A stretch of DNA of 64,000 nucleotides from Bacillus sp. HMF5848 (GTDB lineage Bacteria; Bacillota; Bacilli; Bacillales; HMF5848), in the NCBI RefSeq assembly GCF_003944835.1, contig NZ_RWIV01000001.1, positions 2,886,530 to 2,950,529 of the forward strand. Direction: 5' to 3'. The notes under the pieces were generated by a model. The model was not told the DNA's origin and did not search any database. It worked only from the letters and a program-made list of their open reading frames with translations. This document shows positions 41,174 through 49,736 of the stretch, in pieces (position 1 is the first letter of the stretch; each line of letters opens with the position of its first letter). The position numbers were made by a program, and so were the translations under genes.

Positions 41174-41929
41174 TTATTTTTTCCGAGCACAAAAGAATAT
41201 TCGTTCATCATTGTCCGTTAAGGTATCGCTAAAGTCACCTGACACTTGAAGCATTTCAAAGCCTTCTTCTTGAAGCCACGTTTGAAATGCTCCCACCTCA
41301 AATGTTCGCTGAACATGATACTCTTCAAAACGTTCATATAAGCCGTTTTCACGCTGTATAAAGAATGTTAAATCATGTTCAACCATCAAAGGTAGGTCCC
41401 CCGCATAACAATGCCAAATATATGACGCTTCGTCATTTGTATCCGCAAACACACCGTCCGTTAAAATATGCTCTATTTTGTGCGAGGAATGCACATCAAA
41501 TAAAAACAAACCACCAGGCTGTAAATGCTTATATACTTGTTTAAAAGTGGCCTGTACGTTTTGCTCATCAGTAATATAATTTAATGAGTCACAAAAAATT
41601 ATAATACAATCAAAGTTTGTGTGGAGTTCGAAGTTCGTCATGTCTTGTTCATAAAGTGACACATTAGATAATCCGTTCTCTTGTAACTTTTGTGAAGCTA
41701 CAGTAAGCATATCAGCAGATAGATCTATACCCGTTAAGTTGTATTTATCACGTGACAGAATAGTTAGCAATTCGCCTGTGCCACAGCCAAGTTCAAGGAT
41801 TTGTAACATTTCATTTTCCTTTTCTGTGTAATAACGAGAAAGTTGTTGTTTTAAGTAGCTCGCCCAACTTTCATAAGGTACTTCATTCATGAGTAAATCA
41901 TAAATATAGGCGAATTTGTTATAACTCAT
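41174..41929 (-). CDS. yqeM: SAM-dependent methyltransferase YqeM
   Basis: 251 aa class I methyltransferase with I-L-E-L-G-C-G-T-G-E-L-L as motif I and I-I-I-F-C-D-S-L-N-Y as motif IV. Substrate unknown. Last gene of the yqeG-to-yqeM operon; its ATG overlaps the rsfS stop by 4 nt. Confidence 0.9.
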   Translation of the reverse strand: MSYNKFAYIYDLLMNEVPYESWASYLKQQLSRYYTEKENEMLQILELGCGTGELLTILSRDKYNLTGIDLSADMLTVASQKLQENGLSNVSLYEQDMTNFELHTNFDCIIIFCDSLNYITDEQNVQATFKQVYKHLQPGGLFLFDVHSSHKIEHILTDGVFADTNDEASYIWHCYAGDLPLMVEHDLTFFIQRENGLYERFEEYHVQRTFEVGAFQTWLQEEGFEMLQVSGDFSDTLTDNDERIFFCARKK

Positions 41930-42282
41930 GCTTGCAGCAACTCTGATACATTTTCACGAGAAGCATCGCCCCATAATCTCTCTAAATTATAATAGCCACG
42001 CTCTTCTTTATGGAACACATGAACAATAACGTCACCTAAATCAATTAAAATCCATCGAGCTTCGTCATATCCTTCCATTCTTTTTACGTTAATACCTTGC
42101 TCCGATGCTTTATCTTTTAGCTCATTTGCGATTGCTTGTACTTGACGGTCTGATCCTCCATGACATATTACAAAGTAATCCGCAATTAGGGACACACCTT
42201 TCATATTGAGAATAACAATATCCTCAGCTCTTTTATCATCTACTGTCTTAACAGCTAAAGTCAATTTTTCACGTTCAATCAT
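41926..42282 (-). CDS. rsfS: Ribosomal silencing factor RsfS
   Basis: 118 aa. RsfS binds L14 and keeps the subunits apart under starvation. The I-A-D-Y-F-V-I-C-H-G-G-S-D-R-Q-V motif and the Y-Y-N-L-E-R-L-W-G-D segment are diagnostic. It overlaps yqeK and yqeM by 4 nt each. Confidence 0.95.
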   Translation of the reverse strand: MIEREKLTLAVKTVDDKRAEDIVILNMKGVSLIADYFVICHGGSDRQVQAIANELKDKASEQGINVKRMEGYDEARWILIDLGDVIVHVFHKEERGYYNLERLWGDASRENVSELLQA

Positions 42283-42854
42283 GAAATGTCCTCCTTGTGA
42301 TTTATAATTAAATCATTATATAAAGCTAACGTATCTGGATATATAGCTTGGTCTTTCTTTAACAAGTACAGAATTGTTTGTGTCACAGCATAGTGTAAAA
42401 CTGCGTGGATAGATTGCTTTGCTAAATCCCTTGCTTCTTCCACACCTGGAAACTGCCTGCCTGGCTCAATATAGTCAGCCACATAAATAACTTTTTCTAG
42501 CATCGTCATATTTGCTCTTCCAGATGTATGATATTTTATGGCAGATAAAACAGATGTGTCGCTTATTCCTACTTCTTTTTCGACTAAATAGGCACCTACC
42601 GGCGCATGTAACAACTCTGATGAATGAAATAGTAATTGTTCATCCATTTGTTGTTCGACAACAATTTTGCGCATTTCTTTTTTTGATCGATATTTTGCAT
42701 AGTCATGAAAAATGGCAGCTAATTCTGCCTGTTTTTCATCCACACCATATCTTTGTGCCAATTCAATTGCTGACTCAACCACACCTAACGTATGTTGATA
42801 TCGGTGGTCCGTAAGTTGCTGTTTTACGATATGTAACGCTTCCGTTCTATCCAT
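42279..42854 (-). CDS. yqeK: HD-domain Ap4A hydrolase YqeK
   Basis: 191 aa. HD signature H-x-x-G-V and F-H-D-Y-A-K. This family symmetrically hydrolyses diadenosine tetraphosphate. AAGGAGAAGG precedes the ATG, which overlaps the end of nadD by 8 nt. The nadD-yqeK pairing is conserved widely in Firmicutes. Confidence 0.93.
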   Translation of the reverse strand: MDRTEALHIVKQQLTDHRYQHTLGVVESAIELAQRYGVDEKQAELAAIFHDYAKYRSKKEMRKIVVEQQMDEQLLFHSSELLHAPVGAYLVEKEVGISDTSVLSAIKYHTSGRANMTMLEKVIYVADYIEPGRQFPGVEEARDLAKQSIHAVLHYAVTQTILYLLKKDQAIYPDTLALYNDLIINHKEDIS

Positions 42855-43413
42855 ACAAGTCCTTCTCCTTTATAAAGTCTTCCACTTCTCCTGGTAATAA
42901 GAAGGTTGTATTTTCCCTATTTTTAAAACGTCTGCGTAACATAGATGATGACACATCAAACAAGGGAGCATCAACCTCTAACACCGGGTATTCAGTAGCT
43001 ACCGTGTAACCCGGCCTTTTGACTGCCACAAAAGTTATTAAATCAAATAACTCATCCACTTTATACCAATTGGGTAAGTATTCTACCATATCCGCCCCAA
43101 TAATAAAATGAAAATCTACTCCCGGATGTAAAGAAATCAATTCACACAACGTATCGTATGTAAATGATTTGCCTTGTCGTAAAAGCTCGATTGTTTCAAC
43201 ACGAAATGCAGAGTAATTTTTAATAGCTAGCTCTAGCATTTTTACACGTTCATCATTTGTCGCCACCGGTACTCCTACTTTATGAGGTGGTATATTATTT
43301 GGCATAAACCACACTTCCTCAAGAGAAAGTGCACTCCTAACCTCGGCTGCCATTAGCAAATGACCAAAATGGGGAGGATCAAATGTACCCCCTAAAATAC
43401 CAATTTTTCTCAT
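42847..43413 (-). CDS. nadD: Nicotinate-nucleotide adenylyltransferase
   Basis: About 188 aa. It starts M-R-K-I-G-I-L-G-G-T-F-D-P-P-H-F-G-H-L (nucleotidyltransferase G-G-x-F and H-x-G-H) and ends with S-S-x-x-R-R-R-F. It makes deamido-NAD from NaMN and ATP. A GTG lies three codons upstream, but the family start is the ATG at 43411-43413; the ribosome binding site is weak for both. Confidence 0.95.
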   Translation of the reverse strand: MRKIGILGGTFDPPHFGHLLMAAEVRSALSLEEVWFMPNNIPPHKVGVPVATNDERVKMLELAIKNYSAFRVETIELLRQGKSFTYDTLCELISLHPGVDFHFIIGADMVEYLPNWYKVDELFDLITFVAVKRPGYTVATEYPVLEVDAPLFDVSSSMLRRRFKNRENTTFLLPGEVEDFIKEKDLYG

Positions 43414-43427
43414 AAAAATCACAACCG

Positions 43428-43721
43428 TTACTTAGGTAAATTTAACTTTTTATTTTCGCGTGACTCTTTATAAAGGACAATTGTGTTTCCTATAACTTGA
43501 ACAAGTTCCGCCTCTGCACCCTCACTTAAGCTTTGTGCTACTTCATCACGGTCTTCTTCACAGTTTTGTAATACACTAACCTTTAGAAGTTCTCTTGCTT
43601 CTAAAGCATCGCTTATTTGTTTAATCATATTTTCTGAAACACCGCCTTTTCCAACTTGAAAGATCGGTGTTAAATGATGTGCCTCTGCACGTAAATATCT
43701 TTTTTGTTTTCCTGTTAACAT
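43428..43721 (-). CDS. yqeI: YhbY/CRM-domain RNA-binding protein
   Basis: 97 aa with the CRM fold: L-T-G-K-Q-K-R-Y-L-R-A-x-A-H-H-L and V-G-K-G-G. It binds pre-50S particles. AGGAGGTAAATAAACTC precedes the ATG. Lies between aroE and nadD. Confidence 0.94.
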   Translation of the reverse strand: MLTGKQKRYLRAEAHHLTPIFQVGKGGVSENMIKQISDALEARELLKVSVLQNCEEDRDEVAQSLSEGAEAELVQVIGNTIVLYKESRENKKLNLPK

Positions 43722-43725
43722 GAGT

Positions 43726-44559
43726 TTATTTACCTCCTAGAGCTCTTATGACAACCTGTGCCATTCTATCCGTATCTGGTTTGTGACCTGTCCATTTTTC
43801 AAAAGCAAGTGCACCTTGTTGGATAAACATAGGGATGCCATTTTGGACAGTGGCACCTCTTTCTTTTGCCTCACGCAAAAGCTTTGTTTGAAATGGATTA
43901 TATATTATATCACTCACAATAGAAGGTAGCTTCAAATTATGTAGTGATAAAGGGGAAGCGTCTATATTGGGATGCATGCCAACCGAAGTCGTATTAATAA
44001 TAACGTCATATTGCTCCAATGCAACTTCCGCTTCTTGAATAGTCAATGCTTTTGATAATATTCTATGAGAGTCACTATCAATAATCTCCCTAGCATTATC
44101 AATAGTTCTATTACATATATCTATAGAGGTTGCTCCTAAATGAGCGAACGTTATATAAATAGCTCGAGCGGCCCCTCCTGCTCCTATAATAAGAATTTTT
44201 TTGGAAAGTATTTGTGTATCTAAATTACGAAGCCCAACAAAGAACCCTTGTCCATCTGTATTATATCCGATAAGCCTCCCAGCGTCGTTCACAACAGTGT
44301 TGACAGCACCAATTTGCTGAGCTACTTCATCAACTTCATCCAACAAAGGTAGAATAGCTACTTTATGTGGAATCGTTACATTAAATCCCGCTACATTTAA
44401 AGCCTTTAAGCCTTCAACAGCTGAAGCTAGCTTGTGTTTTTCCACTTTAAAAGCATGGTAATATGCATCAATATGTAATGCTTGAAACATATCATTATGC
44501 ATAACAGGTGATAAAGAGTGAGCAATCGGCGCCCCTATAACACCATACAATTTTTTCAT
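43726..44559 (-). CDS. aroE: Shikimate dehydrogenase (NADP)
   Basis: 277 aa. It reduces 3-dehydroshikimate in aromatic amino acid synthesis. The N-terminal substrate domain has S-L-S-P-V-M-H-N and N-V-T-I-P-H-K, with the catalytic Lys in the latter. The G-A-G-G-A-A-R-A nucleotide loop follows. GGGGGG precedes the ATG at 44557-44559; an earlier in-frame ATG overlaps that site. Confidence 0.96.
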   Translation of the reverse strand: MKKLYGVIGAPIAHSLSPVMHNDMFQALHIDAYYHAFKVEKHKLASAVEGLKALNVAGFNVTIPHKVAILPLLDEVDEVAQQIGAVNTVVNDAGRLIGYNTDGQGFFVGLRNLDTQILSKKILIIGAGGAARAIYITFAHLGATSIDICNRTIDNAREIIDSDSHRILSKALTIQEAEVALEQYDVIINTTSVGMHPNIDASPLSLHNLKLPSIVSDIIYNPFQTKLLREAKERGATVQNGIPMFIQQGALAFEKWTGHKPDTDRMAQVVIRALGGK

Positions 44560-44582
44560 AGACGTTCCCCCCATTTACTTCG

Positions 44583-45683
44583 CTAGATTAACGAAGGACG
44601 CGTAATGACACTAACACCTTTAGGGACGTGTGCAACAACCTGTGCGCCAGCCTCTACTGTAACCCAACCTAATCCTGAAAAAACAATATCTGTTTTTTCT
44701 TCTTTTATTGAAAAGTTATGAGCAACCAGTGGTGGAAACTTATCTATATCTTCTTTGCCAGGTGGTGTTAACAACTCTCCCTTCTGACGATTATACAGTT
44801 CATCCGCTTTTTCAAGCTTTGTGCGGTGAATGATTAGTTGATTTGATACGTGACAAATAAGTGCTCGTCTTCCCCCTGCTACGTAATCAAAACGTGCTAC
44901 GCCACCAAAGAACAACGTCTGTCGCTCATTTAATTGAAAAACTTTAGGTTTTATTTCTGAGCGCGGAGTTATAATTTTTAATTCATTTTTATTTACATAG
45001 TGCGCCATTTGGTGATGATTTATTATCCCTGGTGTATCATAGATGGCTTTATCATCATCAAGAGGAATTTCAATTAAATCTAACGTTGTTCCCGGAAAAT
45101 GAGAGGTTGTAATTACATCCTTTTCCCCTGACACACGTTGTATGATAGCATTAATAAATGTTGATTTCCCTACATTTGTACAGCCAACTACGTAAACATC
45201 CTGTTCTTTTCGATAGTACTCTATTGCTTGAATCGCTTCATCTAAGCCTTGCTTTTTGTCTGCACTCACTAATAGCACATCTATAGGCTTTAAACCTAAT
45301 TCCTTAGCAGCACGACGCATCCATTGAATGACTTTTGAACTCTTGACAGACCTAGGCAATAAATCAGCTTTGTTTCCAATTAATAAAATAGGATTATTTC
45401 CAACGAAACGATGTAAGCCTGGTAACCAACTACCGTTAAAATCAAAAATATCAACAATCTTAACAATTAAACCGTTGCTTTGGCCTAAACCATTCAAGAT
45501 TTTTAGAAAGTCATCATCTGTTAGTGATACATCTTGTATCTCATTATAGTGTTTTAAGCGAAAACATCTCTGACATATAATTGTTTCCTTATTAAGAGCT
45601 GAAGCTGGAGCGAAACCAATTTCCTTTTCGTCATTAGTTTGAATAGGTACTCCGCACCCAGCACAAATTAATTTCTCTTCCAA
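44583..45683 (-). CDS. yqeH: Circularly permuted ribosome-biogenesis GTPase YqeH
   Basis: 366 aa. An N-terminal treble-clef zinc finger (C-A-G-C ... C-Q-R-C) is followed by the permuted GTPase order G4 (N-K-A-D) before G1 (G-C-T-N-V-G-K-S-T), and a C-terminal RNA-binding region. Needed for 30S assembly. The TTG start has GGGAGGAATAATACA. Confidence 0.96.
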   Translation of the reverse strand: MEEKLICAGCGVPIQTNDEKEIGFAPASALNKETIICQRCFRLKHYNEIQDVSLTDDDFLKILNGLGQSNGLIVKIVDIFDFNGSWLPGLHRFVGNNPILLIGNKADLLPRSVKSSKVIQWMRRAAKELGLKPIDVLLVSADKKQGLDEAIQAIEYYRKEQDVYVVGCTNVGKSTFINAIIQRVSGEKDVITTSHFPGTTLDLIEIPLDDDKAIYDTPGIINHHQMAHYVNKNELKIITPRSEIKPKVFQLNERQTLFFGGVARFDYVAGGRRALICHVSNQLIIHRTKLEKADELYNRQKGELLTPPGKEDIDKFPPLVAHNFSIKEEKTDIVFSGLGWVTVEAGAQVVAHVPKGVSVITRPSLI

Positions 45684-45687
45684 TGTA

Positions 45688-46203
45688 TTATTCCTCCCAA
45701 TACAGCATCCCTTTACGTTTCATCCACGCAAACAGCTTTCTTTCAATAGATCGGTTTATTCTTGTCATGACGCCATCTGATTGTGACACGGGTACAACTA
45801 GAATAGTATGCAATCCACTGCGATTTCCACCAAGTACATCAGTTAATATTTGATCACCTATAACAACAACCTCATTACCACGAAGTTTCATGTCAGTTAG
45901 AGCCCGTCTAAATGCTCGTCCCATCGGCTTTCTCGCCTCATAAATGAACGGTGTTCCTAACGGGTCGGCAAAGTCTTTTACACGCTTTTCGTTATTATTT
46001 GAAACAATTGTAAGTAAAATCCCTTGTTGCTGTACTTTCTTAAACCACGCAATTAGCTCCGGAGTCGCATCAGGTCGATCCCATTCCACCAGCGTATTGT
46101 CAAGGTCAGTAATAATACCTTTTATACCCCGGTCCTTTAGTTTTATTGGGTCAATATCAAATATAGAATTTACATGTTCATCAGGTAAAAATAGCTTTAA
46201 CAA
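45688..46203 (-). CDS. yqeG: YqeG family HAD-type phosphatase
   Basis: About 171 aa with D-L-D-N-T-L-V-E-W (nucleophile Asp) and G-D-Q-I-L-T-D-V (motif III). Probably a small-molecule phosphatase; the family also includes phosphatidylglycerophosphatase homologues. The upstream ATG has no ribosome binding site, while the TTG at 46201-46203 follows GAGGTG with 7 nt spacing and gives L-L-K-L-F-L-P-D-E. First gene of the operon. Confidence 0.92.
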   Translation of the reverse strand: MLKLFLPDEHVNSIFDIDPIKLKDRGIKGIITDLDNTLVEWDRPDATPELIAWFKKVQQQGILLTIVSNNNEKRVKDFADPLGTPFIYEARKPMGRAFRRALTDMKLRGNEVVVIGDQILTDVLGGNRSGLHTILVVPVSQSDGVMTRINRSIERKLFAWMKRKGMLYWEE

Positions 46204-46361
46204 GTATGTACACCTCATTTTTGAATCTTTTCGCTACCATTATAACATCTTAACGGAAACTCTTAAGAGAAGGAAGTATAATCGACAAGATTCGTTTATT
46301 TATTCTTATTTTTACCGTATTTTAAAAAACTTTTCGACAAAGATTAATAAATTTCAACACC

Positions 46362-46460
46362 TGTGGATAAACTTATTCACAATACACACATTGAAAATTC
46401 TACACTTCTTAACAATATTAACAAGTTACACACAACTTATCCACTGCACCATGTGGATAA
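46362..46460 (+). promoter_or_regulatory. DnaA-box cluster upstream of sda
   Basis: TGTGGATAA at 46362-46370, TTATTCACA at 46373-46381 and TGTGGATAA at 46452-46460 fit TTATNCACA on one strand or the other. TTATCCACT at 46437-46445 has one mismatch. In B. subtilis DnaA activates sda through boxes placed like this, coupling a sporulation block to replication initiation. Confidence 0.92.
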
Positions 46461-46463
46461 TTA

Positions 46464-46498
46464 GAACGGTTGTTCTGCAAATAAAATCGTGTTAGAGT
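46464..46498 (+). promoter_or_regulatory. sda promoter with overlapping LexA-type box
   Basis: TTGTTC (46470-46475) and TAGAGT (46493-46498) with a 17-nt spacer. GAACGGTTGTTC at 46464-46475 fits the Gram-positive LexA half-site pattern GAAC-N4-GTTC and covers the -35. Confidence 0.75.
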
Positions 46499-46595
46499 AA
46501 AAATACACCAAAGAAATTACTAATATATGCTAATAAATTTATTAATATTCGTCATTACATTTAAAAAAGAGGTGAACGGCGATACGCCACGTACT

Positions 46596-46733
46596 ATGAG
46601 AAAATTATCAGACGAGCTTCTCATTGAATCTTATTACAAAGCACTTGAGTTAAAATTAAGTGATGAATTCATCGAGTTAATTGCTAGTGAAATTCGTCGA
46701 CGTCGACTAACACACGTGATTTTAGCATCATAA
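46596..46733 (+). CDS. sda: Sporulation checkpoint protein Sda
   Basis: 45 aa helical hairpin that binds the KinA/KinB dimerisation domain and blocks phosphorelay signalling when replication is active or damaged. It begins [13 protein letters not shown], nearly identical to B. subtilis Sda, with F-I-E-L-I and R-R-R in the second helix. The only ribosome-binding-like sequence, AAGAGGTGA, is about 20 nt upstream, and a small GGCG-ATA-CGCC stem sits between. A GTG at 46572 is an alternative start. Confidence 0.93.
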   Translation: MRKLSDELLIESYYKALELKLSDEFIELIASEIRRRRLTHVILAS

Positions 46734-46880
46734 GCTTCATTATAAGGAACCGTCTTCACATTACATACTTCTAATTACACTAAAAACTACTACTAACTCT
46801 ACTTTCGGTCCTCATAGCTGTAGTTGGGAATAACATGACACTCAGAGCTGCAGCCAAATACAATATAAGACCCTATCATT

Positions 46881-46918
46881 ACGAAAAGACTGATTCAATG
46901 CTGAATCAGTCTTTTCGT
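46881..46918. terminator. Bidirectional terminator between sda and pepF
   Basis: A 17-bp perfect stem, from ACGAAAAGACTGATTCA to its complement, with a 4-nt loop. Confidence 0.92.
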
Positions 46919-46963
46919 AAATTTTATTAAATTGTTACTGTTTATGTCTATATTATGCAGCTG

Positions 46964-48763
46964 TTATTTTTCCGTTAGCTTTAAAAACTCTTCAACATCT
47001 GTTACCGTTACTTTCACTGCACTTTCCCAAAACTCACGCTGTGTTAAGTCAACACCAAGATGCTTGTTTGCTAAGTCCTCCACAGTCATAGATGCAGTAT
47101 CCTTTAGTAGTGCAATATATTGATCCTCAAATTCTGCCCCACTCTCTAATGCTCTTGCATAAATACCTAGCGAGAATAAATAACCAAATGTATATGGGAA
47201 ATTGTAAAACGGTACACCAGTAATATAAAAATGAAGTTTTGACGACCAAAATGTTGGATCATACTCACTTAACGCATCAACATAGGCCTCTTTTTGCGCC
47301 TCTACCATCAAATCATTTAGACGTTCTGTACTAACTACGCCTTGCTTTCTTTCCTCATAAAACCTTGTCTCGAATAAGAAACGCGCATGAATGTTCATAT
47401 AAAATGCGACCGATCGTTGAATTTTATCCTCTAACAATGCTAGACGCTCTTCTTCATCAGTAGCATGTTTAACAGCAGCATCAGCAACAATCATTTCCGC
47501 AAAAGTAGAAGCTGTTTCAGCAACATTCATTGCATAATTTCTATTTAACGGGTGCACATCCCTCATGGCAAACCCATGAAATGCATGCCCTAGCTCATGC
47601 GCTAAGGTTGAAACATTTGAAGCTGAACCTGAGAATGTCATGAATATACGTGATTGCTCACTCTCTGGAAAACTAGTACAAAAACCTCCTGGTCTCTTTC
47701 CATCACGGTCTTCTGCTTCAATCCAGCTTTCTTCAAATGCTTTCTTGGAAAAACTGGCCATTTCCGGACCGAATTTTGCAAACTGATCAATAATAAATTC
47801 AGCCGCTTCCTGATATGTAACCTTTGATTCTGCAGAAGCAATAGGTGCTCCTAGATCATACCAAGCTAACTTATCTTGTCCCAATAGTGTAGCTTTTCGA
47901 TTTAAATACTTAACAAAAACAGCTTTGTGTGCTGTAATTGCCTCCCACATCGCATCAAGAGTTTGTGAGCTCATGCGATTTATATCTAATGGCTCTTGTA
48001 AAACAGAGTTCCAACCACGCTCTTTGTATACTTGCAAACGAAAACCAGCAAGATGGTTTAAAGCAGTTGCAAAGAACTCTGACTTCTCATCCCATGCTTG
48101 TTGCCATTTACTAAACATTTTTTCACGACGATTACGGTTTCCACTGCTAAATACATTAGCCGCTTGACCAGCAGAATACTCTTTACTAATCCCCTCATCA
48201 CTTTCGAATGAAATGCGAATACTAGAAACTATCGTATCATAAAGGTTTCCCCAAGCATGATAGCCATCAATAGCTAAACTATTAATTAGTTTTTCTTCCT
48301 TCACGGAAAGCTTTTCCGTAGCACGACGGCGGCGTTCATTTAAAATATAAGCAATTTCTGACAATCCATTAGCTGATAATAAGTTTTCCCAAACCGTCTC
48401 ATTTATCTGTGTTAGTTTTTCATCAAGTTCTGAAAGAGCCGTTTGTAAACTTGCACTTAATGCTGTCACACGACTTCTATGTGCCTTAGCCTTAATATCT
48501 TTCGTATTTTGCGCTTCTAAACAACTAACAAAAGCACCTGCTTGTCTTACTTTTTTCGCTGCCGTTTGAAAAGTAGATAACACACTAACTAGTTCATTCG
48601 ATTGGCTTCCATCGTTTGGTATTTTCATGCTACTAATTTGTTCGCTAAGCTCCGTTATAACTTTATCAACTTCCTGTAAGTGGGCAGCAAATTGAGGCGA
48701 TTCACTACCTCCAGGGAATATTGAATCTAGGTCCCAAGTTTCTTTGTACTGTTTTACTGTCAC
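46964..48763 (-). CDS. pepF: M3-family oligoendopeptidase F
   Basis: 599 aa cytosolic zinc metallopeptidase acting on short peptides. The active site is H-E-L-G-H-A-F-H in the C-terminal half, with the third ligand Glu in A-E-T-A-S-T-F-A-E. PepF homologues affect sporulation and signal-peptide turnover. It is monocistronic; an AGGAGGGG site precedes the start. Codon choice is unremarkable. Confidence 0.94.
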   Translation of the reverse strand: MTVKQYKETWDLDSIFPGGSESPQFAAHLQEVDKVITELSEQISSMKIPNDGSQSNELVSVLSTFQTAAKKVRQAGAFVSCLEAQNTKDIKAKAHRSRVTALSASLQTALSELDEKLTQINETVWENLLSANGLSEIAYILNERRRRATEKLSVKEEKLINSLAIDGYHAWGNLYDTIVSSIRISFESDEGISKEYSAGQAANVFSSGNRNRREKMFSKWQQAWDEKSEFFATALNHLAGFRLQVYKERGWNSVLQEPLDINRMSSQTLDAMWEAITAHKAVFVKYLNRKATLLGQDKLAWYDLGAPIASAESKVTYQEAAEFIIDQFAKFGPEMASFSKKAFEESWIEAEDRDGKRPGGFCTSFPESEQSRIFMTFSGSASNVSTLAHELGHAFHGFAMRDVHPLNRNYAMNVAETASTFAEMIVADAAVKHATDEEERLALLEDKIQRSVAFYMNIHARFLFETRFYEERKQGVVSTERLNDLMVEAQKEAYVDALSEYDPTFWSSKLHFYITGVPFYNFPYTFGYLFSLGIYARALESGAEFEDQYIALLKDTASMTVEDLANKHLGVDLTQREFWESAVKVTVTDVEEFLKLTEK

Positions 48764-48778
48764 AAAAGCCCCTCCTAT

Positions 48779-49150
48779 TTATAGTATGGTATTATGATAG
48801 TATTATAGTAAAAAAATTTCAATAATTTCAACAAAAGTTTTTTAGATTCCCGAAATATTTTATAAGAGTACTCTTTATAATGGACTTTTCTCTATATAAA
48901 AGATTATAATGTTGCACAGTTAAACAAGAGTTACACAATGTGTTCTTTCATTCGGTCATAACTATTGTATATGACTAAAACATCCATCTAACACTATGGA
49001 GTAAATATTTTTTTGGAACTATAAGAGCTATTCATACATGTCATTTTCCTTCTCAATGGATGTACAAAATCGTAATGTTACTCACTTTATTAGAGCTAAA
49101 AAGTATTGTTACTTGCTATAGTGATAATATTACTTAAAAAAATTTAATCC
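48779..49150. other. Intergenic region without a gene
   Basis: AT-rich spacer between pepF and the stand-alone cyclic-nucleotide-binding protein. All frames are broken. It presumably holds the pepF promoter; the FNR-type promoter of the right-hand gene begins at 49157. Confidence 0.5.
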
Positions 49151-49156
49151 ATTAAC

Positions 49157-49199
49157 TATGATGATTCTCACAGCAAATTTATATTTGTAACGGTATTAT
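49157..49199 (+). promoter_or_regulatory. FNR-type box and -10 of the stand-alone cNMP-binding protein gene
   Basis: TATGA-TGATTC-TCACA at 49157-49172 has one mismatch to TGTGA-N6-TCACA. Its centre is 29.5 nt before TATTAT (49194-49199), as expected for class II activation at about -41.5. Confidence 0.75.
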
Positions 49200-49235
49200 G
49201 AAGATATAAATCAGCCGTTAAGGAGGATGTTTTTC

Positions 49236-49679
49236 ATGACAAGGTTATTAGGAAGGACCTTGAAGAATTTTTCCTTGTTTTCTAGCTTAGATACGAGCCA
49301 ACTCCAAACTATAGCTAGTTTTTTTACGAGAGAAATATACGAAGCAAACAGCTATGTAATCAATATAAACGATAACATTGACAGATTATACTTTGTTGAA
49401 TCTGGGTCGATACAAATTTATGCCACATCTAAATCAGATGTAGGACAGTCTCTTTTTAACATTTATGCTGGAGATATTTATCCACTTCAAGAACTGTTTG
49501 GTAGTAGTCCGTTTAAAACAATTGCGAAGGCAATTGAACCAACCACTGTTCTCACTATTTCTATGAAAGACTTTGAGAGTATTATGCAGCATTATCCATC
49601 ATTAAATATGCATATTATTTCTATGATGCAGCGCGAAATTAATGCATATAAAAACTTAATCTTTCAAAAAGTATTGTAA
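49236..49679 (+). CDS. Stand-alone cyclic-nucleotide-binding-fold protein (no DNA-binding domain)
   Basis: 147 aa. Residues about 12-125 form one cNMP-binding beta barrel (F-S-L-F-S-S-L-D, V-E-S-G-S-I-Q-I-Y, Y-A-G-D-I-Y-P), and the chain stops after the dimerisation helix where CRP/FNR proteins would have a winged helix. The phosphate-binding G-E-[LI]-x-x-x-x-R consensus is not obvious, so it may not bind cAMP. AAGGAGGATG precedes the ATG at 49236. The neighbourhood is FNR-related. It could be a sensor that pairs with one of the nearby CRP/FNR proteins; that is inference. Confidence 0.85.
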   Translation: MTRLLGRTLKNFSLFSSLDTSQLQTIASFFTREIYEANSYVININDNIDRLYFVESGSIQIYATSKSDVGQSLFNIYAGDIYPLQELFGSSPFKTIAKAIEPTTVLTISMKDFESIMQHYPSLNMHIISMMQREINAYKNLIFQKVL

Positions 49680-49697
49680 TTTTAAGAAGAAATTAAG

Positions 49698-49732
49698 AAA
49701 TGGCTGATCACAACACGTGATTAGCCATTTTT
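49698..49732. terminator. Bidirectional terminator
   Basis: AAATGGCTGATCAC and GTGATTAGCCATTT arms (one G-U type mismatch) followed by TTG. It separates the convergent cNMP-binding protein gene and the MoeB/ThiF gene. Confidence 0.88.
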
Positions 49733-49736
49733 GCAT

